Below, piece by piece: positions 44,951 to 53,156 of a DNA stretch of 64,000 bases. The DNA is from Shewanella sp. GD04112 (lineage in GTDB: Bacteria; Pseudomonadota; Gammaproteobacteria; Enterobacterales; Shewanellaceae). Under the pieces are notes generated by a model that searched no databases, was not told where the DNA came from, and saw nothing but the letters and a program-made list of their open reading frames with translations. The DNA lies in contig NZ_JAOEAL010000001.1 in NCBI RefSeq assembly GCF_029835735.1, positions 248,001 to 312,000 of the forward strand, read 5' to 3'. The position numbers and the translations under genes are program-made. Position 1 is the stretch's first letter. Each line of letters begins with the position of its first letter.

Positions 44951-45934
44951 ATGCAGCAGCTATTCATTCAATTATTAGAAGAACGTTATTTCAACCGACT
45001 TCCTGCAAAGGTCGTTATGAAATTTGCAACAGAATCAGCTGATTTTGTTCGTTTTTGGCTAGTTCATTGTGTGCGGAGTTCTGCTTCAGAAAGAGAGTTA
45101 GCCTTAGCGTTGTTTTTTAGTGCCGAGTGGCAGTTAGAAGAGCTTTCTCGCTTAAAAGCGTTCTGGAATGATTATGTTGTGATTGAAAGTCTTCAACAAC
45201 ATGAACGTTTGAAAGCGCGTTTTTGTGAGTTGAACCCTTGGTTAACAACAATTTCCCCTTATCATGCCGACGCTATTTGTGTCTTCTCTGCTTTATTGGC
45301 TTTTGAGCAAAGTCCTATATCAGTTGGACAGCAGCTACAATCGGCTAAGTTGTTTTACTCCCAATTACCTTCGAACCTATTAGAAGAAGTTAAGGAATCC
45401 TCATTACCTTATTTACAACCCATTACAGTCTATGGACATCAAGGTAAGGGGAGTATTGAAGCTGGGATCCGTAACAATATGCATTATCCGACACCCATAC
45501 CTAATGGAAGCGTTGCACTGGCTTGTGCTGAAAGAGTGACAGCAAAATTTTCAGGGATAAAGATTGCCTATGCAGAGCCAATGGTGGTGTTACGGTACGA
45601 GCCGGGTCAGTTTTATCAATGGCATTATGATGCAATACATGCGCACACTTCCGAGATTCAAGCTGAATTGGAACGTTTTGGGCAAAGGTGCCGAACAGGT
45701 ATTTTATACCTTAATGATGATTTTCAAGGGGGAGAAACCGAGTTCAAAGTGCCTTATATTCAAGTAAAGCCTCAGGCTGCTGCTATTTTAGTTTTTGATA
45801 ATACAGATAAGTCAGGCAAACCAATACCTTCCTCTTTGCATCGCGGTTGCGAAGTAACATCTGGTCATAAATGGGTTTGCACGCAATGGTTTAGGGATAA
45901 ACCATTTTGGTTAAGAGCGGGGTTGCTAACCTAA
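44951..45934 (+). CDS. 2-oxoglutarate/Fe(II) oxygenase, prolyl 4-hydroxylase-like
   Basis: The 327-residue protein has a helical N-terminal half and a C-terminal P4H-type double-stranded beta-helix. The iron ligands HxD (His225, Asp227 in QWHYDAIHAH) and distal His297 (SSLHRGCEV) are present, with Lys307 (HKWVC) as the likely 2-oxoglutarate contact. GGETEF at 260-265 is a family hallmark. The family hydroxylates proline or other side chains; the substrate here is unknown. It is divergent from ovoA and looks more AT-rich than its neighbours. A GAGGA ribosome site precedes the ATG. Confidence 0.85.
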   Translation: MQQLFIQLLEERYFNRLPAKVVMKFATESADFVRFWLVHCVRSSASERELALALFFSAEWQLEELSRLKAFWNDYVVIESLQQHERLKARFCELNPWLTTISPYHADAICVFSALLAFEQSPISVGQQLQSAKLFYSQLPSNLLEEVKESSLPYLQPITVYGHQGKGSIEAGIRNNMHYPTPIPNGSVALACAERVTAKFSGIKIAYAEPMVVLRYEPGQFYQWHYDAIHAHTSEIQAELERFGQRCRTGILYLNDDFQGGETEFKVPYIQVKPQAAAILVFDNTDKSGKPIPSSLHRGCEVTSGHKWVCTQWFRDKPFWLRAGLLT

Positions 45935-46077
45935 CTTTAGGTATTTACTGAAATTGATTGCCGTTTTAAAGATGTCTGCAGAAGGTTAAAATTATTTTAT
46001 CCCTGACCAGTATTTTATCTGCCAAGGTTAAGGCAGAATGTTCTCGTCCGTAAAATTATTATGCAGGATATAACGGG

Positions 46078-46473
46078 ATGGCAATGAACGCATTATGGAT
46101 ACCCGCTTGGTATGAGCTTGATCCGTCGATCGTTGTGGGCGTGACTGAAGAGTTTGTATTTCATAAACCCGCTACCAATGAGGCACTGAGATTTTACAGC
46201 GGCGCGAAAGAAACTGACGCAGTGAAAGCGACAGGCGCAATTTCAAGCATTCATCACAAAGTATTGGGGGATATTGAAAGTGTTGATGCTCAAGGGCTTG
46301 ATTATACGGTTGTGTTAAAGGATGGTCGTCGCTTGCTAGTCAATGCGGAGGAAGATCCTGGCCTTATTTACGAATGGGTGGATGACAGCTGGCAACCTTC
46401 GGAGATGGTGATTCAAGATTGGCGGTTGGATGTAAAGTTTACCTCGCTTTCACCCTTTAAGACGGTCGATTAA
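46078..46473 (+). CDS. Hypothetical protein, no family recognised
   Basis: The 131-residue acidic protein (MAMNALWIPAWYELDPSIVV) has no signal peptide or membrane helix. Mixed strand and turn segments such as SVDAQGLDYTVVLKDGRRLL suggest a small beta-rich fold. A second ATG lies two codons into the frame and either could be used. It is on the same strand as the oxygenase gene, 143 bp downstream, so it could be cotranscribed or independent. Function cannot be inferred. Confidence 0.65.
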   Translation: MAMNALWIPAWYELDPSIVVGVTEEFVFHKPATNEALRFYSGAKETDAVKATGAISSIHHKVLGDIESVDAQGLDYTVVLKDGRRLLVNAEEDPGLIYEWVDDSWQPSEMVIQDWRLDVKFTSLSPFKTVD

Positions 46474-46481
46474 CGTCAATC

Positions 46482-46679
46482 CTATTTTTCGGAGCAGTTA
46501 GGCTCATAATGTTGAACCGACTGCTCCTCAAACAACACTTGTAGTAACTGATATTCGTGTTGAATCTTCGCGACATAAGCATCATGAAATTCCAACTCGT
46601 TAAATTCCTCCAAGCATTCGCGATAGCGGCGGAGTTGTTCTTCACCATCAATGTCCCTATGTAGCCATTCCATTAGCAT
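46482..46679 (-). CDS. Small hypothetical protein, charged helical
   Basis: The 65-residue product (MLMEWLHRDIDGEEQLRRYR) is rich in Glu, Leu, Tyr and Arg and appears fully helical, with no signal peptide. The minus-strand sequence AAGGAATTTGT just before the ATG is a good ribosome binding site, which supports a real gene. It is convergent with the preceding hypothetical gene, their stops 8 bp apart. No family was recognised. Confidence 0.6.
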   Translation of the reverse strand: MLMEWLHRDIDGEEQLRRYRECLEEFNELEFHDAYVAKIQHEYQLLQVLFEEQSVQHYEPNCSEK

Positions 46680-47046
46680 ACAAATTCCTTCAGTTTTTCA
46701 TCCTTGAAGCACCAGTTTAACCTTTTGCTAATCTAAGAAAAGGTTGAATCTTGATGACATTTTTATGACTTAGCCTCTGAAATAGACACTTTAATGAATA
46801 TTTTTATTATTTTTCATGTGTTTACTTTTGATTTGCTTGAGCTTCTTAGTGTTTCAGTATTCCTTTACTGAATTTGATTATAGTCAAAGTCTTACAGCCA
46901 AAGCCTGTTTAAGCTGTCATGCGCTGGTACGGCTTATTGGCTGATGAGATTGTGCCACCCTGCGTTTTGGTCTAGATTGAGGGCTCTTTTAACCGAGTCT
47001 TCGCCGAGAGTTAGCGCGGTCTGTTCTTTCATTATGGAGTCCTGTC
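46680..47046. promoter_or_regulatory. Intergenic region upstream of the PfkB kinase gene
   Basis: This 367-bp gap is AT-rich in its first half. It contains an 8-bp inverted repeat (AACCTTTT / AAAAGGTT near 46719-46745) and an FNR-like site at 46874-46887. No gene was seen in it. Confidence 0.45.
46874..46887. promoter_or_regulatory. FNR/EtrA-like site
   Basis: TTGATTATAGTCAA differs from the FNR consensus TTGAT-N4-ATCAA at one base. It lies 160 bp before the PfkB start. In Shewanella the FNR homologue is EtrA; binding is inferred. Confidence 0.45.
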
Positions 47047-47886
47047 ATGGCAAATATTTTGCTGGTGGCCAATCTTAACTGTGACCGAGTGTTGATCCTT
47101 GATAAGCCGCTGAAAACAGGCGGTCGCTTTCATTATCAAGATGGCGGACAAAGGTTAGGAGGTGGTGGCGCCAATACTGGGCTTGGACTGGTATGGGCGG
47201 GCCATAGGGTTGCCCTGGTGAGCCAAGTCGGGCGGGATGAAATGGGCGACTGGGTCATCGCTGAAGCGAGTACTCAAGGGCTGGATTGTCGTTTAGTGCA
47301 GCGCCGCGCAGGAAATACCTGTGAAATGTTGCTGGTGATGACGCCCGATGGTGAGCGCACCATCATTCGTCCGCAGCGGCCTATTTTTGAGTTATCGGTG
47401 CCGCCTAAATGGCAACACTGGGATGCGCTGTATTTCAATACCTCGGCTGAGGGCACGGTTAGTTGGGCGAAAACCGCACTGGATCACTGCCTTGTGATCG
47501 CGCAGCTAGCGAAGGATGACAGACCGCGTCCTTGCCACGTGTTGCTGGCTTCCGTGAGTGATATGCAAGGCCGCTGTGATGTCGCCTCTTGGGATTATGG
47601 CGTAAGCATTGGCGGTGAATCATTACGCTATTTTGTCGTCACCGACGGTGTGCGCGGCGCTAAGGTGTACACCCGAGATGAGGTGCAGCATGTCCCGGCT
47701 GTGCCTGCTGAGGTTGTCGATACCACAGGGGCGGGTGATGCCTATGCCGCAGGGCTTATCCATGGATTATGCGCGGGAAAAACCATTACCCAAGCCATGG
47801 CCGAAGGGGCAACTTGGGCGGCATTTGCCGTGGCCACCGACAGTTCTATCCCTGGCGATGCATTGAAGCAGTATTTAGAAGCATAA
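47047..47886 (+). CDS. PfkB-family carbohydrate/nucleoside kinase
   Basis: The 279-residue protein has both PfkB elements: a glycine-rich N-terminal region (GGQRLGGGGANTGLGLVWAG, about 33-52) and the C-terminal signature VVDTTGAGDAYAAGLIHGL with the catalytic Asp. The family phosphorylates sugars, nucleosides or sugar phosphates with ATP. The particular substrate (ribokinase-like or fructokinase-like) cannot be read from the sequence. It is a single-gene unit with its own terminator. Confidence 0.88.
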   Translation: MANILLVANLNCDRVLILDKPLKTGGRFHYQDGGQRLGGGGANTGLGLVWAGHRVALVSQVGRDEMGDWVIAEASTQGLDCRLVQRRAGNTCEMLLVMTPDGERTIIRPQRPIFELSVPPKWQHWDALYFNTSAEGTVSWAKTALDHCLVIAQLAKDDRPRPCHVLLASVSDMQGRCDVASWDYGVSIGGESLRYFVVTDGVRGAKVYTRDEVQHVPAVPAEVVDTTGAGDAYAAGLIHGLCAGKTITQAMAEGATWAAFAVATDSSIPGDALKQYLEA

Positions 47887-48023
47887 GTTGGGAGATAAAT
47901 AGCAGGGAATAAAAGGGAGTCATCTTTCTGTCATCTGGGCTTGATAGAGTGTGCTCAGTGACGATAGCTCTTGTCCCTTAACGTTTTCTTGTGCTTTTCT
48001 CCCATTTTGTTGGTTCGCATGTT

Positions 48024-48053
48024 TGCCCCGTTTCCCCAACGGGGCATTTTTTT
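48024..48053 (+). terminator. Terminator after the PfkB kinase gene
   Basis: Stem TGCCCCGTT / AACGGGGCA with a TCCCC loop and a seven-T tract. The remaining 136 bp before the next gene hold its promoter; no clear motif was found. Confidence 0.92.
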
Positions 48054-48189
48054 AGCTCGAATAATGTTATTCCGTTACCGAACGTTCATATTGTGGAAAT
48101 ATTGTGCGGTCGGCAAGGGATTACGTTAACATTCAGGCAACGCATCTCGTTGAAATAAAATAATAAGCCTGCCGTTGTTGGAGTTGGAA

Positions 48190-49647
48190 ATGGGCAATCA
48201 CGTTTGGAATGATAAAAAGAAGTTTATTTGGCTACTGTCAGTGCTGTTGCTAGTGGCCTTTTTAGTCACCAGTGGCATTAGTTATAAAGTGGCCCACGAC
48301 TCCTTGAGTCAGCAGATTGAGAGCAATACTTTACCCCTAACCAGCGATAATATTTATTCAGAAATTCAACAGGATCTGCTGCGTCCCATCTTTATTTCCT
48401 CGCTGATGGCGCAGGATACCTTTGTGCGTGACTGGATGTTGAATCACGAGCAAGCCCCCGAAAAACTGGTCCGTTACCTCAAAGAAATTCAAGAAAAATA
48501 CGATACAGTCACCAGCTTTTTTGTCTCGGAGCAGAGTCGCAACTATTACCATTCGACGGGCATATTGAAGAAAATCCAAGATATCGACCCAAACGATGCC
48601 TGGTATTTTCGTGTACGTTCTTTACCTGAGTCTGAGCATTACGAAATCAATATCGATTCAGATACCGCGGATCGCACTAAGACAACCGTATTTGTGAACT
48701 ATAAGGTTTTTGATTTTGAAGGTAAGTTTATTGGTGTTACTGGCGTTGGCCTTGCGGTTGAGAAAGTCAAGGCATTGATTGAACTCTATCAGAAGCGCTA
48801 CAACCGTCGGGTGTTCTTCACCGATAGACAAGGTCGTGTCACGCTCCATGGCGATGAATATGATGGTGCCGATTCGCTGCAAACCAGCGTAGGGCTTGAG
48901 CAACTCGCTACACGGATTTTAACCAGCCCAAGTGAGGCCTTTAGCTACCAACGCAACGGTAAAACCGCTTATTTGAACAGCCGCTTAGTGCCTGAATTTA
49001 AATGGTATCTTATCGTAGAGCAGGAGGATGCGCCGCAGGAGCAAGAGCTGCTCAATACCTTTTGGGGTAACTTAGCCTTAAGTTTACTGGTGACGATTGG
49101 GATTTTACTGATTTCAAACATGACCTTAGGTCGTTATCAGCGCAAACTTGAGGTCATGGCCTCAACCGATAAGCTCACAGGCGCCGCTAATCGCCAAGTG
49201 TTTGAAGAGTATTTCCATCAGGCATTAGAGAAGGCCAAGTTATCCCAAGCACCGATTTCCATTCTGCTCGTCGATATCGACCACTTTAAAAAAGTAAACG
49301 ATAGCTATGGTCATAGCATTGGTGACTTAGTACTAAAAACTGTGGCTAACCTACTAAGAAGTCAACTAAAAAACCAGGATGTGCTGTGTCGTTGGGGCGG
49401 TGAGGAATTCTTGATATTAGTGCCAGAGCAGGATTTAAGTCAGGCTGCTGAACTGGCAGAACAATTTCGCGATTTAATCTCCCAACGGGAGCTTAAAGTG
49501 AATGGCGTGCACATTGCTATTACTGTGAGTATTGGGGTTGCCGAATACCAAAAACTCGAGCCTGCGGAAGATTTGATTAAGCGAGCGGATCTCGCCCTGT
49601 ATCAGGCGAAAGAAGCGGGGCGCAATCAAGTGGTTCTCAATCAGTAG
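48190..49647 (+). CDS. Membrane diguanylate cyclase with periplasmic Cache-type sensor
   Basis: The protein of about 485 residues has a helix near 12-34, a large periplasmic sensor (about 35-285) that resembles a double Cache domain, a second helix (LALSLLVTIGILLISNM) and a GGEEF domain. The active motif is GGEEF at 403-407, so it should make cyclic di-GMP. The product-inhibition site RxxD five residues before it is degenerate (KNQD), suggesting loss of feedback control. The ATG at 48190 with GGAG upstream is chosen over a TTG at 48175. Confidence 0.92.
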   Translation: MGNHVWNDKKKFIWLLSVLLLVAFLVTSGISYKVAHDSLSQQIESNTLPLTSDNIYSEIQQDLLRPIFISSLMAQDTFVRDWMLNHEQAPEKLVRYLKEIQEKYDTVTSFFVSEQSRNYYHSTGILKKIQDIDPNDAWYFRVRSLPESEHYEINIDSDTADRTKTTVFVNYKVFDFEGKFIGVTGVGLAVEKVKALIELYQKRYNRRVFFTDRQGRVTLHGDEYDGADSLQTSVGLEQLATRILTSPSEAFSYQRNGKTAYLNSRLVPEFKWYLIVEQEDAPQEQELLNTFWGNLALSLLVTIGILLISNMTLGRYQRKLEVMASTDKLTGAANRQVFEEYFHQALEKAKLSQAPISILLVDIDHFKKVNDSYGHSIGDLVLKTVANLLRSQLKNQDVLCRWGGEEFLILVPEQDLSQAAELAEQFRDLISQRELKVNGVHIAITVSIGVAEYQKLEPAEDLIKRADLALYQAKEAGRNQVVLNQ

Positions 49648-49765
49648 TATGCTGCTATGATGGCCGAATCTGCCAAGGGGATTGTTTGGGCTCACTGCCG
49701 CGTTTGAGTGGTTGAGCAGTTCGGGCAGAGGTAGGTGACGGATAGCGATGATGTAGGAGTAACAA

Positions 49766-50461
49766 ATGTCGACCTTGTTGGTAAATAGATTATCGGGTTT
49801 GTATTTAGGGGCGGTTCTGCAAGAGATCGACGGTGTTTCTACTGGTATCGACGGTAAAAAATCGGCGCAGCAGTTACGAGTGAATGTCGACCGTGTCGAA
49901 GGCGATGCGCAAGCCGATCCTAAGCACCATGGAGGCCTCGACCGAGTGCTGCATCATTTCCCCCGTGAGCATTATGGTCAGTACCGTCGCTGGGATTTAA
50001 TCACCCAACTCGAAGATGCGCCGAGCATGGGTGAAAACATCAGCACTGTTGGTTTGAATGAAACCGAGGTCAATATCGGCGATATCCTGCAAATCGGTGC
50101 CGTCACAGTGCAGGTGACTCAGCCGCGCTCACCTTGCTTTAAATTGAACCTGCAATTTGGACATAGAGACTTTGCCCTTGCCATGCAGCAGAGTCAGCTA
50201 TGCGGTTGGTTTTACAGAGTATTAACCCCTGGTGTGATTCATCTAAACGACAGGATAGAATTAGTCGAGCGTAAAACCGATATCAGTGTCGCCGAGGCCA
50301 TGGCGCTGTACTTCTCACCCGAATACGATGCCAAAGCCTATGATAGACTCGCCTCCTGTGAAGGGTTGGCACAAAGCTGGGTGAATAGCCTGCAGCGTCG
50401 CTTAGCGACACAACAAGTCGAAGATTGGCAGATGCGCTTGTATGGGCCAAAAGGTAAATAA
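49766..50461 (+). CDS. MOSC-domain protein, YiiM-like
   Basis: The 231-residue protein starts with a beta-rich MOSC-type domain containing HHGGLDRVLHHFPREHYGQY (about 53-72) and the conserved cysteine in PRSPCFKLNLQFGHRDF. This is the YiiM/YuaD group of MOSC proteins, which in E. coli reduces N-hydroxylated compounds such as 6-N-hydroxylaminopurine using molybdenum cofactor. It would depend on the moa genes found at 55 kb. A GGAG ribosome site precedes the ATG. Confidence 0.88.
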   Translation: MSTLLVNRLSGLYLGAVLQEIDGVSTGIDGKKSAQQLRVNVDRVEGDAQADPKHHGGLDRVLHHFPREHYGQYRRWDLITQLEDAPSMGENISTVGLNETEVNIGDILQIGAVTVQVTQPRSPCFKLNLQFGHRDFALAMQQSQLCGWFYRVLTPGVIHLNDRIELVERKTDISVAEAMALYFSPEYDAKAYDRLASCEGLAQSWVNSLQRRLATQQVEDWQMRLYGPKGK

Positions 50462-50497
50462 ACTTTATTTTTCAAACGATAATACAGGGAAAGTGTA

Positions 50498-50854
50498 ATG
50501 ATAGAGTCAGTAACTAAGAGTGAAAGAGATTTTGGCTTACTAGTGTATGCCTCTAGTTTAATCGGTTATTTAGTGCCATTAGGCTCGATTCTCGGACCAC
50601 TGATTATGTGGTTGATGAAGCGTGAAGAGTCGGCTTTTGTCGACCAATGCGGCCGTAGTTGCTTGAACTTTAAATTAAGCCTGTTGATCTATGTGATTAT
50701 CAGCGGGCTGTTAGCCTTTGTGGGCATTGGGTTTATCTTTTTGATTATCCTCGGTATTCTCGACTTAGTTTGCACTATCCTTGGGATCATTAAGGCGAGT
50801 GAAGGGCAAGTGTATCGTTATCCGCTGACGATTAAGTTCCTTTCAGATAACTAA
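50498..50854 (+). CDS. DUF4870 small membrane protein
   Basis: The 118-residue protein has three hydrophobic helices: LVYASSLIGYLVPLGSILG, LNFKLSLLIYVIISGLLAFV and FIFLIILGILDLVCTILGII. The segment FVDQCGRSCLNFKLSLLIY and the order of helices match the DUF4870 (Tic20-like) family of small membrane proteins of unknown function. It follows the MOSC gene by 36 bp and precedes a strong terminator. Confidence 0.87.
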   Translation: MIESVTKSERDFGLLVYASSLIGYLVPLGSILGPLIMWLMKREESAFVDQCGRSCLNFKLSLLIYVIISGLLAFVGIGFIFLIILGILDLVCTILGIIKASEGQVYRYPLTIKFLSDN

Positions 50855-50875
50855 TTGCCTTTTGCGCTGAGTAAT

Positions 50876-50912
50876 AAAAAACGCCTTAGGGAGAACTCGC
50901 TAAGGCGTTTTT
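50876..50912. terminator. Bidirectional terminator after the DUF4870 gene
   Basis: Stem ACGCCTTAG / CTAAGGCGT with a 10-base loop, extended by AAAAA on the left and TTTTT on the right; the facing gene is the chemoreceptor on the minus strand. Confidence 0.9.
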
Positions 50913-50936
50913 GTTTGGTTTTAACCTATCTTGGGC

Positions 50937-52862
50937 TTACACCTTAAATTTCGCCACTAAGGTGTCTAAGCGGTGGGCGAGTTGGTTTAGCGCTAAGCTC
51001 GCCTGTGCCGCAGCCTGTGCTGTGCTGGCGGTGCGCTGGGTGATCTCGTTAATTTCGGTGACGTTACGGTTGATGTCTTCTACCACGGTCGATTGTTCTT
51101 CCGTCGCCGCTGCCACTTGAATGTTCATATCGCTGATCAGGCCAATACGGTCGCTAATGCCCACCAGAGATTGGCTCGCCTCATCGACGGCGGCCACCCC
51201 TTCGTGGGAGCGCGCACGGCTCTGGGCCATGGCATTCACCGCTCGGCTGGCCTCGGATTGCAACTTGTCGATCATACCTTGGACTTCGTTGGTCGATGCG
51301 GCGGTGCGCGATGCCAGATTACGGACCTCATCGGCTACCACGGCAAAGCCTCGTCCCGCTTCTCCGGCACGTGCAGCTTCAATCGCGGCGTTCAGCGCTA
51401 ACAGGTTGGTTTGCTCCGAAATCGCGCGGATCACATCAAGAATGCCGCCGATAGATTTGGTATGAGTCGCAAGGGATTCAATCACTTCACCGACTTGCTC
51501 TACATCTTGGGAGAGTTGATTGATGGTATCCCGAGCACGGGTCACCACCACTTGGCCGCTATTGGATTCGGTATCGGCATCTTTCGCCGCAACAGCTGCT
51601 TGGGCGGCATTGCTGGCGATTTCATTCACCGTGGCGCCCATCTCATTGATGGCGGTCACTACCATCATAGTGCGATCTTTTTGCTCATGGCTGTCTTCAA
51701 GGGTTTGCTGCGCTTGATTCGATACATCCTTCGCCGAGAAGCCGAGTTGTTCGCTGGTTTGCGCAACCTCAATCACTGAGTCTTGGATTTTGCTGATAAA
51801 GCTATTAAACCCTTGTGCCAGTTGGGCAATTTCATCTTCACCTTTAACGGGGAGGCGCTGGCGTAAATCGCCTTCACCTTCGCCGATATCACGGAACATG
51901 GCCGCCACTTGTGCGATAGGGCGGCTTACCGAACCGGCCACCACAATCGCCAGCATGATAAAGCCCGCGGCAATGATTAAGGTCCAAATTAAGATCTGGT
52001 AGGCGGCATCCGTCAGTAGGGCGAACACTTCGGCTTCGGGCACTTGTGCCACTAAATACCAATCCATGGAGGGAATATAGCTGCTGGCTACGAAAGTGTT
52101 TTCACCTTGGATTTGAGTATCGACCAGGTTGAAGTCGCTACGATTGAGCAATGAGCTGATATTCGCGCCCGAGTACAAGCTCTTAAGACTGCTCTTGCCA
52201 ATTTGACTGGCGTCGGGGTGCAGTTTTACCTCACCTTTAGCATCGACTAAGTAGACAAAGCCGGTTTCTTCAATCTTAAAGGAACCCAGTAGACGCACCA
52301 TATCATCGAGGGATTTGGCGAGGCCAACGAGTCCGCGGCCATTAGGTTGCTGATAGTTGATAAAGAGTTTTACCTCGCCATTGGCTTCGGTAAACACGTT
52401 AAGCATCCGCTCTTGGCCGCTGTCGCGATAACCGAAAAACCAACCATCCTGCGCTGGGGTGAGTACACGTAAAAAACCATCCTGAGTGTAGTAGGCGGCG
52501 GTTTGTCTATCGGCGTAGGAGGCTTGGGCCAAATGATATTGGCGGGTGATGTCCTTTAATTGGGCAACGACTTGAGGCTCTTGCTCCTGCGGACGACCGC
52601 TTTCAAGCCATTGCAGTAACATGCGGCTGCTGGCGAGTTGTTCGGCGGCATTCATTAAGCTCGAAATATCTAGCTCAATCTTGTTGCGGATCTGCATCAT
52701 TAGGCTGGGCATTTCCGACCCGAGCATACGCTGCTGTACCACGCTTTTTGCACTACGTTGGCTGAGGACGCCCACGAGTATGGTCGACAGCAGCACAGCA
52801 AATGTCACTGTCAGCAGGATTTTCTGCTTAATAGTAAGGTTATTCAATATCATAAATATCAA
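50937..52862 (-). CDS. Methyl-accepting chemotaxis protein with dCache sensor
   Basis: The 641-residue receptor has a first helix (about 13-31), a periplasmic Cache sensor (about 32-283, with GFVYLVDAKGEVKLHPD and MDWYLVAQVPEAE), a second helix (ILIWTLIIAAGFIMLAIVV), a HAMP domain and the methyl-accepting signalling domain with tip sequence ISEQTNLLALNAAIEAARAG. It is complete, unlike the receptor remnant at 41.3 kb. It should modulate CheA and swimming. A sigma-28-like promoter lies upstream (52918-52944). Confidence 0.95.
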   Translation of the reverse strand: MIFMILNNLTIKQKILLTVTFAVLLSTILVGVLSQRSAKSVVQQRMLGSEMPSLMMQIRNKIELDISSLMNAAEQLASSRMLLQWLESGRPQEQEPQVVAQLKDITRQYHLAQASYADRQTAAYYTQDGFLRVLTPAQDGWFFGYRDSGQERMLNVFTEANGEVKLFINYQQPNGRGLVGLAKSLDDMVRLLGSFKIEETGFVYLVDAKGEVKLHPDASQIGKSSLKSLYSGANISSLLNRSDFNLVDTQIQGENTFVASSYIPSMDWYLVAQVPEAEVFALLTDAAYQILIWTLIIAAGFIMLAIVVAGSVSRPIAQVAAMFRDIGEGEGDLRQRLPVKGEDEIAQLAQGFNSFISKIQDSVIEVAQTSEQLGFSAKDVSNQAQQTLEDSHEQKDRTMMVVTAINEMGATVNEIASNAAQAAVAAKDADTESNSGQVVVTRARDTINQLSQDVEQVGEVIESLATHTKSIGGILDVIRAISEQTNLLALNAAIEAARAGEAGRGFAVVADEVRNLASRTAASTNEVQGMIDKLQSEASRAVNAMAQSRARSHEGVAAVDEASQSLVGISDRIGLISDMNIQVAAATEEQSTVVEDINRNVTEINEITQRTASTAQAAAQASLALNQLAHRLDTLVAKFKV

Positions 52863-52917
52863 TATGCCTGTGTTAGACGTTTAGAAATATCGGTCGACGT
52901 TTTCTAGCCAATAACAA

Positions 52918-52944
52918 GTATCGGACAGAAATGTTAAAAGTTAA
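52918..52944 (-). promoter_or_regulatory. Sigma-28 (FliA)-like promoter upstream of the chemoreceptor gene
   Basis: On the minus strand the -35 is TTAACTTT (6 of 8 against TAAAGTTT), the spacer is 11 bp and the -10 is TCCGATAC (6 of 8 against GCCGATAA). It sits 56 bp before the gene start, a usual distance. Match quality is moderate. Confidence 0.4.
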
Positions 52945-53117
52945 CCTTTGTTTAGGTCGAATGCCGAATAAAACAGCGTACAAGACATTTATTGGGCCTA
53001 ACCTGTTGCTCTTGCGGTAGATCTTGTTATGTAGAGTATAGATGGAAATGAGTTGCTGATTTGAAGCATGTGATTTTTATGGCGCAATTGTGACCAAAGT
53101 GTGGCGTGAAGGCAAGC

Positions 53118-53147
53118 AAAAATAAGGCGCTCAATGAGCGCCTTATT
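53118..53147 (-). terminator. Terminator after the ETF-QO gene
   Basis: A 12-bp stem AATAAGGCGCTC / GAGCGCCTTATT with loop AAT is followed on the minus strand by three T residues. It lies 10 bp after the stop codon. Confidence 0.72.
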
Positions 53148-53156
53148 CCGTTTAAG

